64,000 nt of DNA, from positions 1,674,001-1,738,000 of the forward strand of contig JBBPUQ010000005.1 in NCBI GenBank assembly GCA_038501195.1, in the 5' to 3' direction. The stretch comes from Nemania diffusa. Taxonomy: Eukaryota > Ascomycota > Sordariomycetes > Xylariales > Xylariaceae. This document shows positions 12,010 through 24,700 of the stretch, piece after piece. Positions within the stretch are counted from its first letter, which is position 1; each line of letters starts with the position of its first letter. The notes under the pieces are model-generated. The model saw nothing but the letters and a program-made list of their open reading frames with translations. It was not told the DNA's origin and did not search any database. Both the position numbers and the translations under genes were made by a program.

Positions 12010-13200
12010 GATAGCAGTGATGAAACGATTCTACTCGGTTGGGTCTTTGATAGCGAGAAACTATATATCGTGTTTAAATGGAATTTAGTTCTTTCTCAGT
12101 GGGAAATTCCATACTTCATCTTCTGCTGTGTCCTGCACAGACGAGGAAGAAGGGCTAAGGGCAGTCATCACCTTTCTACGAAGGACATCTTACATCATAT
12201 AGCCCTTGCGAGAGAGATAGATGCGGCGGCGACGGCGGATCCATCGAGTAGGATAAGGATCAAGTCAGCATTGCGTTACACTGGACAAACACATACAGAC
12301 AAGTTTGGTGTGAGGGTTGGCTAAATCCTTTTCCTCTATCTTTGGCCTTTATAGCTAGCCATCTCTATCTACACCACACCCAGCTTGGTGGCAAAAGGAT
12401 TTCGATCGGCGGCTACTACAGAGTACGTTTGATATAGTGTAGTAGGATGGACGAACCCCGTCCACTGTCAGTGTCACATTATATGCTTAAAACAAGATCT
12501 GACAGAGATCGATTGCGTTTCATTCGCCGCTCTGCCTGCCGCTAGCATTGCTGTATAGCACTACGTAGTGCTCTGCTGTCCAACCTTACCTATCGCATCG
12601 ATATCTATAGTATCTTATTTTAGTATACAGGTGGGTGGGCGGCTTATACCCCTCAATAGAAAACATGGCCGTGATAATGTCGATCATTCGCTGGCGATAT
12701 AGTCGTGGCGGGTCAGGGCTTATCCATCAGCCCTATATCCGAATAAGCAGTTGCTGGGGGGCTTGTGTACTGCCCCCCCTCATTATAACTTTTGCAAGCG
12801 AGGTGATGAGCAAATAGGAAGCTGCCTGGGCGGGTTGGCTTATGTTCTTAAATAAAACACACAAATCCATAGCACTGGATAGCAGTACATATTAGTTACA
12901 TGTATCTAAAATATGATATTCTGTAGGATAGGGGACTAAAGCTGAAAGCTGAAAGTGCTCTGCCTCATTTAATCAAAGTTTGATTATCGCCATCTTATGT
13001 AGGGTAAAGATGGCGTTTGCGATGGTACCCTGGGTCATTCTTCACGTCATCTGACGTACAGTTCACCTTCACCAAAGAATTTCGAACGGCATTGATTTGG
13101 GTATCCATACAATCGTAGCAATTCGTAGCGCACCGGCTTAAGTTTATGTGACAATGATTACAAGATAAGCAAATTCTTTAACTACTGGGTATAAACCATT
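12010..13200. other. intergenic
   Basis: Nothing coding is supported. The interval lies upstream of the rhodopsin-domain gene and downstream of the glutamine synthetase gene. The short open frames have no recognisable content. Confidence 0.5.
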
Positions 13201-15212
13201 TTACTCTTTTACTGGGCCGAAGACAGTCTCCCTGCAGGACATTAGCAGCCAATTCGAAAACCAAGTTTGAGGATTAACAACACTTACATCATAATACCAG
13301 TGATCTGGTATGGGTCGGCGTTAGAAGCAGGTCGTCGGTCCTCAAAGTAACCGTAGCCCTTGGCGGCACATTCTCTTGGGATACGGATCGAGGCACCACG
13401 GTTAGCAACACCATAGCTGAATTGGTCAATGGCGCCTGTCTCGTGTCTACCAGTGAGACGCAGCTCATTGCCCTCGCCGTAGACAGCAATGTGTTCTTGG
13501 TGGCGGCCCTCAAGCTTCTTGATCGCGGCCTCGATGTGTTTCTATGGACGAGTTAGTCAAATCCTGAACTACCTGGTTTATACACCCAAAGCATGGGTCA
13601 CGTACCATGCCGCCCTCAACGCGCATCTCCTTAGTGGAGAAGTTGCTGTGCAGGCCAGCGCCATTCCAGTCGCCGGGGATCGGCTTGGGTGCAACTGAGA
13701 TCTTGGCACCGAACTCCTCGGCAACGCGATGTAGGAGGAAACGGGCAATCCATAAGTGGTCGCCCATCTCGATACCCTCGCAAGGGCCAACCTGGAACTC
13801 CCATTGGGCAGGCATGACTTCAGCGTTGGTACCTGAGATCTTGACGCCGGCGTACAAGCAAGCCTTGTAGTGAGCATCGACGATATCTCTGCACATGACA
13901 CGGCCAGCACCGACACCACAGTAATAAGGGCCCTGAGGAGCAGGGAAACCGTTCTTAGGCCAGCCGTACGGCCTGTCCTCCATGTCAAATAAGGTGTATT
14001 CTTGCTCGAGGCCGAACCAAGGCTCGTGCTCGGCATGGGCCTCCATCAGCTTGGCGCACTCATGGCGGTAGTTGTACTTGTTGGGAGTGCCATCGGCATT
14101 CCAGCATTCGCAGAGAACGAGAATGTTAGGAACACCGCGCATAGGATCAGGGAAGACAGCAACGGGTCGGAGGTAGACATCGGAGTTGTCTCCCGGGGCC
14201 TGCTCGGTAGAAGAGCCATCGAAATTCCATACCGGGAGATCTTCGGGCTTGATCTCTCCACTCTCAGGAATCTTGGTGATGGTCTACACAAGATGGCTTT
14301 GCGTTAGCACGACGTATATCGTCGAATTGGTAACGAAGAAGACTGTAGAAGGCATTGCTTGGTGCAATCGAGGCAAACAATAGGCTAGTGATACCGCTTG
14401 GCAAAATACATGTGGTGACAATAGAGCAGCGGCATGGACAAGAACGGCCAAATTGTACAGATTGCCTGAGGCTACTTTGCAAGGCCTTTCGAGAGCCGAG
14501 TTTAAGGAGAAGAGAACACTGTGCAGGCGCGGGTATGGGCGTGCCAAGAATGCGAGATCGGACGGGGTGGTCGCATGTATGTACTGAGTATGGGACGGCT
14601 TCCAAAGTGGAGCCGCTAGGACCAGGGTGCATGGATAACCACGGTGGTTGCGACCATGCACCGTCGTAAAGGACCCATCAAGCATCAGTTCGTAGGGCGC
14701 CGTTGGCCTGTGTGTGGGGGTGGTGCGCGGCTAGTGTAGGGGCGCAGGCACGAGCTTGACTAGAGAGTATCTCGAACGTGCCTTGGAACCACCGGGTTGA
14801 CACAAGACAATCGAGTAATAGAAACCTCGGCGATTCGACAGAGATAACCATGAGAAAATTCAGAAACACACCTTGCTCTTAGATCGCACATGTCCGACGG
14901 CGTCGATCCAGATGTACTCCGCCATGGCGCTTCCCTTCTGGTCGAGTCTCATGTACTTGAGAAGCTACATCGAAGACAGCGAGTTAGCGCATGATTCTTG
15001 TCTATCGTGTCGCGAAGGCTTTCGGGGGATATGCGAGGGCATGGCGCAAGGGGCGGACTGGGTGAGGCTCACGTTCTCAGTGTACGAGACATATTTGCTT
15101 TCGGCCTGGTTGCCGACAAGAGCATTCTGTTAGCAAATCGTCTCGTAAGGTGAGGGGTAATTGGCTGGCAAAGGCAGGCTGGTGGGGTGACAGCTGCAGT
15201 GCGGCGTACCAT
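13201..15212 (-). CDS. glutamine synthetase
   Basis: Six exons, 15212-15210, 15126-15073, 14964-14872, 14283-13606, 13541-13288 and 13231-13201, give 370 aa, normal for eukaryotic cytosolic GS. The enzyme makes glutamine from glutamate, ammonia and ATP. Visible signatures are the beta-grasp region ([18 protein letters not shown]), the [12 protein letters not shown] segment, the catalytic [12 protein letters not shown] glutamate cluster, [20 protein letters not shown], the ATP-binding loop [18 protein letters not shown], and the C-terminal [19 protein letters not shown] and [13 protein letters not shown]. The first exon is the ATG alone, followed by GTACGC; this is the only way I find to give the conserved [18 protein letters not shown] exon a start. 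The third intron (14284-14871) is 588 nt, far longer than the others. The last exon codes [10 protein letters not shown]. Confidence 0.95.
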
Positions 15213-18200
15213 TGTTGCGGTTATGACTGTGAATAATGGAAATTAATAAATCTAGAGGGTATTTGGAGGGCGTGCAAATACGCAAAACTAAAAGATAATG
15301 TCTGGCAAGCGAGTATTCTCTATTGCAAAAGACGAGACTGAAAGTCTTTGGATGAGATAAATCAAAGGTGAGAGAGCGGGATGAATTGGGGAGCAGCGGG
15401 GGGGCTGAGGCCTTTTATTATGGGCTGGAGTTAGGGTGGGTGATGCTTGAAGCAGGCGAATTAGGTCGGGCCTGATTGGGCCATCTGGGCTCAGATAAGA
15501 CCAGCAACTGTCGTTAAGGCTGTACCGCCGGCTATCTGGAGGTGCCTATAAGTTCCATTGGTCTAGACTCTACCTAATCGACTGCACATGTATTTCACCT
15601 CCTATCTACAGAGTACTTATGTGTACTCTGTATACTTAGGCAATCTCGTACTAGGCCTACTATCTAACCTTATTTGTCCATGTGCTAGAAATGGAGGTAG
15701 GTCACTGCTTGTTCGCATCGTTGAATGCTAGGCGGACGAGCGGCCGGCACCGTACATTTGGGGGCGCGCAGTGCCACCGAGAAGTCTTCGGTGGGACTTT
15801 ACCTACCGTAACCGTATTCTGTAGTGGGCTGTCATTTTTGGTGGGGTAGGTTATGTATATTTGCTGGCTTTGAACTACATATATACAGTACCTCTAAAAT
15901 ACGGAACTCTGTACACATTTAAACCTCTGAGACTGTACGACGTAATCTAGGTACCTTAGGTACCTAGGTAGATAATGAACCATCTTGTAAGAAATACTCC
16001 GACCTTTTTCAATTATATTGAAATGGATTACGCGAGTTCGTTTCTACAACAATGTTGTTATCTCTCTCAAGAAGCGATCCCTTGAGCTACTGCTTAAACA
16101 AAGTACCCGGCTTCAGTCGGCTGCTGTGTGCTGTGTGCTTGTGACTAGGTACCGTATATTTTAGGAATGATCCTTGTCTTAGGGAACCCAGTTTACATGT
16201 TTTACCGTATATACGGTTCCGAGAAAAGTGCTTAGAGTCAATGTGATATGCTGTTCCAACCCCCTGCAGCATCTGAGCTGCAGATCCCTCCTCCAAGTCA
16301 ACAGTACCTACCTCATATATTTATGCTAGAGAGAAATGCCTAGCAAAGAGATGGATTACTTCAGTTTGCACTACGCCGTCGTAGCCCTGGCACAATTCAC
16401 ATCCGCTAAAACTCCCCTTTGACATGCTCTAGCTCTGTCTAAGACACTACTATACTACCGACGACTCTTTTGGAAACATACATGATTAATGCTTTTGTAG
16501 ATTCAGAAGAGTCAGGCTATGTAACACCTCCTGTTGGGGAGATTATTGCCACCGACCAGCCGTTCTACTCTTGATATTGTTGGGATCAGCACGAAGGCTC
16601 TCTTTTTATTACACAATAAATTGGCTGCTGTCTCAAAGAACAAAGCAAGGCAAATAAATACATGGCTGCCAAACTTATCACAAACGATGCTAATTTAGGT
16701 GCTTAGTCCATATGTTGTAACTACCTAGTCCATGTTGCAACTGCTAAGTGGGTGGGGTTTTGATTCATATTGCTTGTTAGTCCGTCCGAAAGACCATGAA
16801 CCCGATTCACCCAGACAACAACCTGCTGTGGGGTAAGGACCCAGAGTTTAGCTCCGTGGTTCGGCGCACTCATCGAGTCAGAAGTGACGCACTTTGACGA
16901 TTCATTGGGTATTTCGCTGTACGTAGTATGGTACACGGCATCTCTAGAGTACCTGCAGAACTACCTAACCTAGACTGCTACTTGTAATTACAAGACAGAT
17001 ATGATTGACATGTTTTTCTAATAGGCACTGGTTGCATTGTGATGGCTGAATTTACATGCCGAGAGGTTACAGCACCGTACTCGGGTTCCGAGCAAGAGAA
17101 GCGTCGGCCGGGTAAGCAATCGGGATTGTCCGTCTCTTCAATAAATGCGCCTCGACAATTTACCTAGCGTATATACGTAGATAGAGTACCTACACATAGT
17201 AATTTGCGAAATTTTACAAGTTGCCTCAGGTCGATCTGTCTGGCTGGCTGTCTGTCTGTCTATCCCATGTCTTCCCAGTGCCGACTTTCTACGAGCTGAC
17301 ACAGCCAACCCCTCCCGACCCCACGACTTGGAACCCCCATATACTAGGGTCCCGTCCTGGCCACGATGGGAACTTGACAAATGGTTTTTACTGGTGTGCC
17401 CCAAAAGAGCGAATCCTTTGCGTAAAGGAAGAAGTAATCGAAGCTGTCACCCGCCCCGTTGCATCAAGCGACTCCCTGCCCACCTAAGTGTCAGTTCCTT
17501 CCACACTCCCATGCCTAAGAATACGCATAATCTGGTCAGCTACCTAGGTACTGCGTAGTGTGGATTGACGCGTGCGCACGCGACAACCCCTCCTAGTCTA
17601 GTACCAGGCCAGCCAGCCAGATCGCGGGGTGTGTGCAAGGTGTAGGTATAAGGCGATTTCTGACTCTATCATATTGGTTCACGAGAAGGTTTCTGTTATC
17701 GGGAGTTTCCCATTGGCGGTGGCTCGTTCAGCTGGCCGGGGCCGCTGAGCAGCCAGAAGCTGCTAAGCTTGCCATAGCTAAACTACTTTTCAACAAGCCT
17801 CTGCCAAACTGACTGTCGCTTGAGCCGTTCGGCATGAAGCCAATTCTTCCTATTACTAGTCAATAATCCCTCATACCGACTGAAGGGTGGGATTCAATGT
17901 CTGATACCTACCTCAACGAGTATATTCACCGCTCCCCCTGGGATCGTTTGGTTAATTGCTTATTCCTATAAGCCCACATATGCATGTGTTATGCAGGCGA
18001 TGCTACATGGGTGGTCAGATGTCGGCGCTCCATGCAGCAGCATACATCGACGTTCCATTCTATGGAAAAGTCCGCGGCAATGCAACACAGCATATGCTTG
18101 CCCCTTTTTCTAATTTTCTCGGCGAGGAGGTGGGTAATGATGTACCCGCCAAGTGGCTGCAAGATACCTACTCAAGACAAGAATTATGAAGAGAAAAGAA

Positions 18201-18896
18201 AAAAGTAAGACTCTCCCCGAAGGGGCATCGGAGAGCTTCTCAGAATATGTAGCCGTCGTTGGTGAAAGAAAGATGCTGACTACTTGCACGACGATTACTA
18301 AAATAGCTCTTCTCATGAAGATCCACAGAGTAGCATTACATACCTTTCCTCCTTGGATGAGCTCTTGTGAGTATGAGACAGATGAAGCGGTAAGTGGCGG
18401 TCAAATATTGTCTAGCAAGTACCTAGATCTATCTACTACGAGTTTTGTACCCATTACGAAGAAACTCAACTGTTGCAAGTCCCTGACAGTTCGGCAAGAA
18501 TACCTACCTAAGAATATAGGTGGGCTTGACTTGAAAGTATAGCCTATCTGTATTTGCGCATCCTTAGGTAACGTGCCCAGGCCTCCTAAGGCAATGACAG
18601 GCTTAATGGCATTCGAAAATGAAGGCAAGAACTCCCGCACTAGTTCAATAGTAGGGAGCTCTTGCTTGGTTCAGAGAGGCTTCCAACATGCAAGGCAAGT
18701 ACGAGCAGAGGTCCGGGTAGGTGCTTGTGGCAAACGGTAGGTAGCGCAGTTCTTGACCCTCCGGGTCCAATACTAAGCCAACGGGTATGTATCCAAAGTT
18801 TATCGAATCAGATAGCATCGATAGTTCTAGTATCCCTATTGTTACCGATCGCTAAAATATTCTTGACAAGCATCTCTTATACTCCCGTGGATCGCC
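15213..18896. other. long intergenic stretch
   Basis: This holds the glutamine synthetase promoter (CT/AG-rich around 15240-15420) and then about 3.4 kb in which I see no gene. Open frames up to 129 codons (for example 18153-18542) have no family resemblance or plausible composition. TAGGTACC-type motifs recur near 15950 and 17540. Confidence 0.5.
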
Positions 18897-20702
18897 ATGA
18901 ATTGGACTGAAGGCAGTCTTGCCCGCCATTCTCGGCGCAGACAGTGCAACACATTGGTTGCGCGACAAAAGCAGCATTTCGCAAACGCCCGCCGCAATCT
19001 ACTCAACGGGCAAGTCAAACAGAGACCTACCACTATATCATTCCTAACATCCAGATTGATCTCGGAATCGCCAGGTCGGGCTGCTTCGTCCCGGAACTAT
19101 CAGGATGCACCCCCCACTCCCTTACTGTCCCTCAAACGCAAAAGAGAGCCTAGGCGGGAATATCCGCCATATCTACCCGAAGATGGCCATGGAGCTGTGC
19201 CTTCACATCTGGATCGGCGAAAGAAGTTGCTCGAAAAGTCGGACTGGGCTGGCTTGAGACTACAGGAGCCATTGGACATTTCATTTCCTGGTCAGGTCTA
19301 TGCTACGAAAAGATGGACTAGAGTCGCTCAACCCCCAGAGAGAACCCCGGACAGTCCAGGGAAAGACGTTCTAGCTCACAGAGAGGGGCGCTTCAAGCCG
19401 CTTAGAAGATCATCGATGATAATTCAGATTGGGGACCAGGAGATACACCCGAGTATTGCTACTGACTCACATTCAAGCATCAACCAATGCACCCTCGAGT
19501 CAAAGAGGTTGTCTCAGTCGTCTCGGGATGGTTTAGTGCTAGAAGACAGCCGGTATACGCAATCTCCTGAGCATGAAAGGTTCGCCTACAATAGCATTTA
19601 TTCAGATGATGATCTACGAATATCACCAACTTCGCTGGGTAACCCTGAAACACCTGTCAATGTTATATACTCGTCTTCAATTATCCGTGAACCTGCCCCT
19701 CGCCGGAATGGTAATTTCCCGGTACTGCAATGGTCTCCAGCGAGTTCGGAAGATGGAGAGAGTATGCGAGTAGAAATCGAACGACCAATTCGACCCGTGC
19801 CACCTTCACAGGAATCAGAGCAACGGAGATGGAAAGACTGGATTTTAAGTGAAGATTCCTCCAACCTTTTGCTCAACAACTCCTTGGCGGCAATGAATAC
19901 TTCAGAGACCTGTACTGAAGAGTTAGAGAGCAGTGCCCTTATATTGCCATCTCATCTACAGCCTCAATTGCCTAGTCTTTCTCTCTCTAGCAAAGCAGAC
20001 CCGTCACCTAAACGAACCTCGTCCGAGCACTCTAGTATCGAAGGAATTACTGATATTTGCGATATATCTCATGACAGTCGATGCTCACCAGACAATCACA
20101 ACTTGCCACTATGTCACCAGCAACGTACACCTAAAAAGAAAAAGGATGATCCCGTCGATCTCAACAATATCTGGATGAAATTTGCCTGCGGTGATGATGA
20201 AAATAGTGAAGAACTCCTCGCAGATGCGTTTAAGAAAGCTGCGCATCAAGCTGCCGTGGAGCTACGACCATCTGACACGTCTGGTAGTGTGGATGAGCAT
20301 GCGAAAACTATCGCCACGTGTGCAGCGAAGTTATCTTGCATAGATAATCAGCTGAAGTATGACTCAGAACCCCCTGAGACCTCTTCGGAAAGCCACATGG
20401 CAACGATAGGCACGACGGTCTCGGGAGCTGCATCGAGCAATATTGCTACAGCCGGGTCCTCAGATCAGTCGTTGTTCGAGACCAAGTGTTTCATAAAACC
20501 CAAGGCATTCATAGGAAAGCACGCTAATACAGATAAAGCTTCGATAGATCGAGATTTCGTGGGAAAATTTTCAGGAAACAAAAACAAGGGGAAGGGAAAG
20601 GGGAAGAGGAGGAGGAGGAAGATGGCTACGGATGGACGGACTGATATTCGAAATTTGCCTGATTTTGATGGGGATCCAATTGAGGAAATCGAAGGTAATT
20701 GA
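18897..20702 (+). CDS. conserved-looking protein of unknown function, intronless
   Basis: A single uninterrupted frame encodes 601 aa. I do not recognise the family. The N-terminal 150 residues are arginine-rich and basic, with a compact block KKLLEKSDWAGLRLQEPLDI around residues 108-128 that looks like a conserved motif. Residues about 150-420 are serine/proline-rich and probably disordered. A second ordered-looking block (DDPVDLNNIWMKFACGDDEN, then a helix of ADAFKKAAHQAAVELR) lies near 420-470. The C-terminus has a run of Lys/Gly/Arg (NKNKGKGKGKRRRRK), a likely nuclear or nucleic-acid-binding tail. These features suggest a nuclear protein, which is inference. Confidence 0.7.
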   Translation: MNWTEGSLARHSRRRQCNTLVARQKQHFANARRNLLNGQVKQRPTTISFLTSRLISESPGRAASSRNYQDAPPTPLLSLKRKREPRREYPPYLPEDGHGAVPSHLDRRKKLLEKSDWAGLRLQEPLDISFPGQVYATKRWTRVAQPPERTPDSPGKDVLAHREGRFKPLRRSSMIIQIGDQEIHPSIATDSHSSINQCTLESKRLSQSSRDGLVLEDSRYTQSPEHERFAYNSIYSDDDLRISPTSLGNPETPVNVIYSSSIIREPAPRRNGNFPVLQWSPASSEDGESMRVEIERPIRPVPPSQESEQRRWKDWILSEDSSNLLLNNSLAAMNTSETCTEELESSALILPSHLQPQLPSLSLSSKADPSPKRTSSEHSSIEGITDICDISHDSRCSPDNHNLPLCHQQRTPKKKKDDPVDLNNIWMKFACGDDENSEELLADAFKKAAHQAAVELRPSDTSGSVDEHAKTIATCAAKLSCIDNQLKYDSEPPETSSESHMATIGTTVSGAASSNIATAGSSDQSLFETKCFIKPKAFIGKHANTDKASIDRDFVGKFSGNKNKGKGKGKRRRRKMATDGRTDIRNLPDFDGDPIEEIEGN

Positions 20703-20961
20703 ATCTGCCGAGAGTCAAAAGTTATCATAATCATCATATGGTTTAACCCATCCCGTAGCAATCTTTTTGATGGTCTTTCCGCGGAGACGCATTTTCAAAA
20801 CAAGGGGGCAAAAAAGGAGGGCCGGTGCTTAGTGATCCATGTGCGGATCCGATCCGCCCCGACTCATTAGTGCTAATTGGCATCCCCTTCGCTGATGTCG
20901 CATTTAAATAATTTGAATATTTAGGGCGTATTCATCACTTATTCTTTATTGTTTCATCGCC

Positions 20962-22811
20962 TTGGCATTGGGATTCAATATACCCCGCCTTGAATACACT
21001 TTCACGGCGCACAAAGTTTCTTCGTCATTCTCTGCTAGAAGGTACATGAATGTCGACAACATGGCGCCTGCAGCTGATATAGATTTATTTGCCCCTTTCG
21101 AAAAGGACACCATTTTGGAGGTCCGGACGAGTAAAATGAAGCTTATGCCTGGGCTAACGATTCAATCTGGAATTGACAAGCAATTACGGTCTGGGAAAAT
21201 TCCTGTAACTTTCCTCGGACTCGACGCTGATGAACACGATCTCACATTTCACGGCGGTAGAGATAAAGCTATACATGGATGTAGGTCTTTGTTCTTCTAT
21301 GTTCGATTCCCTATAGTTAGCGGGGTGAGCTACCCGCCATATATACAGTAAACTAATGAATACAAGATTGCTCTTCACACTACGCGCAATGGATACGGGA
21401 GTTCCCCGATGCGGAGGCGCAGTTCAAACCAGGTGGGTTTGGCGAAAACTTCGTGACTGAGCGAATGAACGAGCGCAACATCTGCATAGGGGACATCCTG
21501 TCGGTTGGCACCGATGGGGTGCTGTTACAGATCAGCTTACCGCGACAGCCATGCTTCAAGCTTAATCATCGGTTCCAACTAAAGAACTTCGCTCCGAATA
21601 CGTATAAACTGAGCCGTACGGGATGGTATTACCGCGTTTTGCGCGAGGGCGCCGTTCAGGCAGGCGATGAGATCCGCCTCGTAGAGCGAAGATGGCCCAG
21701 GTGGACTATCGAGCGCGTCCAGGAGTACCTGCACAGAACGCCCGACAACCCCGAAATGAACGAAGAACTCTCGCAGATCGTTGACATGGGCGACGAGAGC
21801 AGGAAAGCATTCGAAGGCCGTGTAGCGAAATTCAAGGCGAAGCAGAAGCGCGCAGCAGGCGATGAAGAAAAAGAGGCAGAGAAATGGCGCGATTATAAAC
21901 TAATTGAAAAGAAGACCCAGACCCCGCGCATCACATCCTTCGTGTTCGAAGCTGTGACACCTAATCCCGACCTTAAAGACGATGATGTCAAGCTTGGATC
22001 ACATGTGCGACTTAAGCTACCCAACGGCTTATTGCGCTCGTACTCGATTGTCTCTGGGAATGAAAACCGCTTCGAGCTTGGCATCGCACTTGAAGAACCC
22101 AGCCGCGGGGGTTCACTATATCTACACCAGAATACGAAGGAGGGCGACGTGATTCAGGTTGGTCGCATCACGTCAGACCTCAAACCTGCAGGCTCAGCTA
22201 GCAACCATGTCTTTATCGTCGGTGGCATTGGAATCACGGCATTTCTGAGCATGATGGAGATTTATCGCCAAATCAACTGGCAAACGACGCTACACTTCGG
22301 TGTGCGTAGCGCCGATGAGATCCCATTCCGGGATCGCCTCGATAGACTAAAGGAATCTGTGAGGCTCTATGATCGAAGTAAAGGCCAGCGCATGGACATT
22401 GGGGACATCTTCCGGACCTTGTCTTGGAACTCGCATGTGTATGTCTGCGGGCCTGGGCGAATGCTCGACGAGGCCGTCAAAGAGGCGAAGAAATGTGGTC
22501 TTGGGGAGGATGAAGTTCACTTCGAGGCCTTTTCCGCTGATACCACCGGCGACCCATTCGAAGCTGAAATTTCCAACCGGGAAGGTAAAGTCTTGAAAGT
22601 AAAGAGTGACGAGACTCTGCTGGAGGTCCTAAGACAGCACTTCGATGATGTGCCAAGTAGTTGCGAAGTGGGCAACTGCGGCACATGCAGGATCGTGCTG
22701 AAGAGTGGGAGTGTTGATCATAGAGGCACGGCACTCATGGAAGAGGACAAAAAAGAGGCTATGCTCAGCTGTGTTAGTAGGGGTATTGGAAGGATCACGA
22801 TTGAGATATAG
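20962..22811 (+). CDS. MOSC domain / ferredoxin reductase / 2Fe-2S ferredoxin fusion protein
   Basis: Exons 20962-21280 and 21367-22811 (86-nt intron, GTAGGT..AAG) give 587 aa. Residues about 35-230 form a MOSC domain of the YiiM type (TFHGGRDKAIHGYCSSHYAQW, GGFGENF, ERNICIGD). Residues about 290-490 form a ferredoxin-NAD(P) reductase-like module: RSYSIVSG for flavin binding, then VGGIGITAFLSMM and YVCGPGRMLD for the nucleotide. The C-terminal 90 residues are a plant-type 2Fe-2S ferredoxin with ligands in SCEVGNCGTC and the later LSCVSRG. The order resembles phthalate dioxygenase reductases fused to a MOSC domain. The likely role is electron transfer from NAD(P)H, perhaps to reduce N-hydroxylated compounds, as molybdenum-binding MOSC proteins do; that substrate is inference. 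A shorter start at the ATG at 21046 is possible. Confidence 0.92.
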
Positions 22812-23298
22812 GGGGGGTACTTGAGCAAGCCCCTAGACTCCGGATAGATAGGTCTGAGTCATCCCCGACTCTTATTTGCATCTAAGACTAGCATTGTTTG
22901 ACGTTTATAAATATCTAGCGCACTTACTTCCTCGCATATTCGAATTCTAGTATTTTAATGTTTAGAGCTGGAAACTATCATGACCACGTTGCCCTGATCA
23001 GCCGCAACACAGCAGGATGTTCGTGTGATAACAAATGTTCACATGATCTCTATCCTATACCTGGGTTCCTAACTTTTTTGACCCTATAATATTATGGGCG
23101 AAGAGAACGTCTATGGGACACTTGTTTAATAGGGTCTTATAGCGTATAGATGTTGGCGTAATTATGAAGTACTATATCGACAGAGTTTTCGTATCATCGT
23201 TATAGCTAGCTTCGTGCACTAGCTAAAATCCAAACTATTCTAATTGAGAATTTCGCATATCAATTGGACCTTATCTTTTACAGCTCGGAGCACTGGTC
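22812..23298. other. intergenic between convergent genes
   Basis: Nothing coding is seen; AT-rich. Confidence 0.5.
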
Positions 23299-24700
23299 TC
23301 AATACACTAGCTGAGGTGGAGGCTTTCTTGCCTCGGGGAAAGTTCCTTCCCAGGCGGACATCACTTGAAGTGTCTTAGCCTCTTCTCCATTGCGCGGTAG
23401 GATCTCTAACCTATGAGGCCTTCCATTGTAGGACGAAAACCCAAGGGGGACGCTAGCAATTGGGTATCCAGCCGCTGATGCAATTGAAGTGAGGAAAGAC
23501 TCGCCCGAAGCCATGATTACAGTGGCATTCGTGGCCTGGAAGCATCTCTCAATGGCATCCCGGAAGCTCTGGCGAAGCTGTCTAAAGCCACTTTCATATT
23601 CTTCGTGGGTTATCTTACTCTTAAGCGCGTTCTCAAACTGAATTTGGTTTGATTGATCTGTATGATTGATTTCAGTAAATATCATCAAATTCCCCTTGAT
23701 TTGGCTCTCTTACCAGGTGGAAATTCTATATCGGCATGATCCTTATTAAATTGTACAAGATCTGCTAGATTATGGACCTTGTTGTTGGCGAAGAGCCTCC
23801 TAGAGTCTAGTGGAGTTACAGTGAGCCAAAAGAATAAAATAAAAAAGAAATACAGAAAATTGAGACCGAAAGCTTACGCTGTGTCCCATCCATTTATCTT
23901 TGGGATCAAATCCACCTACAACATACGGAGACTGTGTTTGCAACCTGTCAGTAATCTCATCAACAACTTGTCATATAATCTACTCTTACCTACCCACCAA
24001 CTGCAGACCAGCCGGAAGTAAGATTTGCGCCTCTACAATTTGCCCACTCCTAAGAGATCGTGAGCAGCATGTCCAATCTAAAATTAGGACATAACAGACA
24101 CCACTAACCGAAAGATTGGTCAGGCCAATGATGATGCAGCCTGCATTCTTCAATGCCATGGCAATGGCAGAATCCTCTTTAGCCTTAAGGCCTTTCAGAG
24201 CATAGGAACCGCAAGTGGTTTCTAGGTCAGATGAAGGGCTCAAAAAGAAATCCTACACAGTAATAGTTAGCAAATATAATTTCCGCCGTCTCAAAGCGCT
24301 TGCATTACTTTAATGGTGATTGGGATTCCATGCAGAGGTGATCTTGGCCCAGGGGTCTTCCGCTCAATATCCAAGGCCTTTGCCTCCTCGAGAAGCTTCT
24401 CAGCCGGCGCGGTTGCCGTAATGGTATGCAACCTCAGACCATCATGATTGTGCCTTGTAATTTGATCAAGATAAGCTTGAACTAGGTCGACGCTGTCCTG
24501 CTTCCCTGATCCAAGCAAGCATCCTGGGACGTCCTGCAGTTGAAGGCTTTGGCGGATGATAAGAATGGTGAAGTCGAGACTCAAAGCTGAAGATACGTGT
24601 GAAGATATCCTGCTCCAACTTCTGGACCCAGGAAAGGCCTGTGTTGGCACGCAAGAACGCGGCAGCGTAACAGCAAAGATGATAATTGTGTAAGTTATCT
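23299..24700 (-). pseudogene. amidase-signature family gene with internal deletion of the catalytic block
   Basis: Reading leftward, the frame gives an amidase N-terminus (SVDLVQAYLDQITRHNHDG, then SPLHGIPITIK holding the catalytic lysine). After an intron come DFFLSPSSDLETTCGSYAL and IIIGLTNLS. After further introns come EWANCRGANLTSGWSAVGG and LQTQSPYVVGGFDPKDKW ending in MGHS at 23878. In intact relatives the next residues are the GGSSSGSA catalytic serine loop and some 200 further residues. Here only 78 nt (23877-23800), with intron-like ends, separate MGHS from RLFANNKVHNLADLVQF, which belongs far downstream. The C-terminal part is intact to the stop at 23299. The Ser and cis-Ser of the triad are thus missing. 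The remaining exons still splice in frame, so a shortened protein could be made, but it should be inactive. The start is uncertain. Confidence 0.75.

Noticed and set aside
18153..18542. Plus-strand open frame of 129 codons
   Set aside because: No family resemblance, codon composition unlike the neighbours, and an opposite-strand frame of similar quality covers it.
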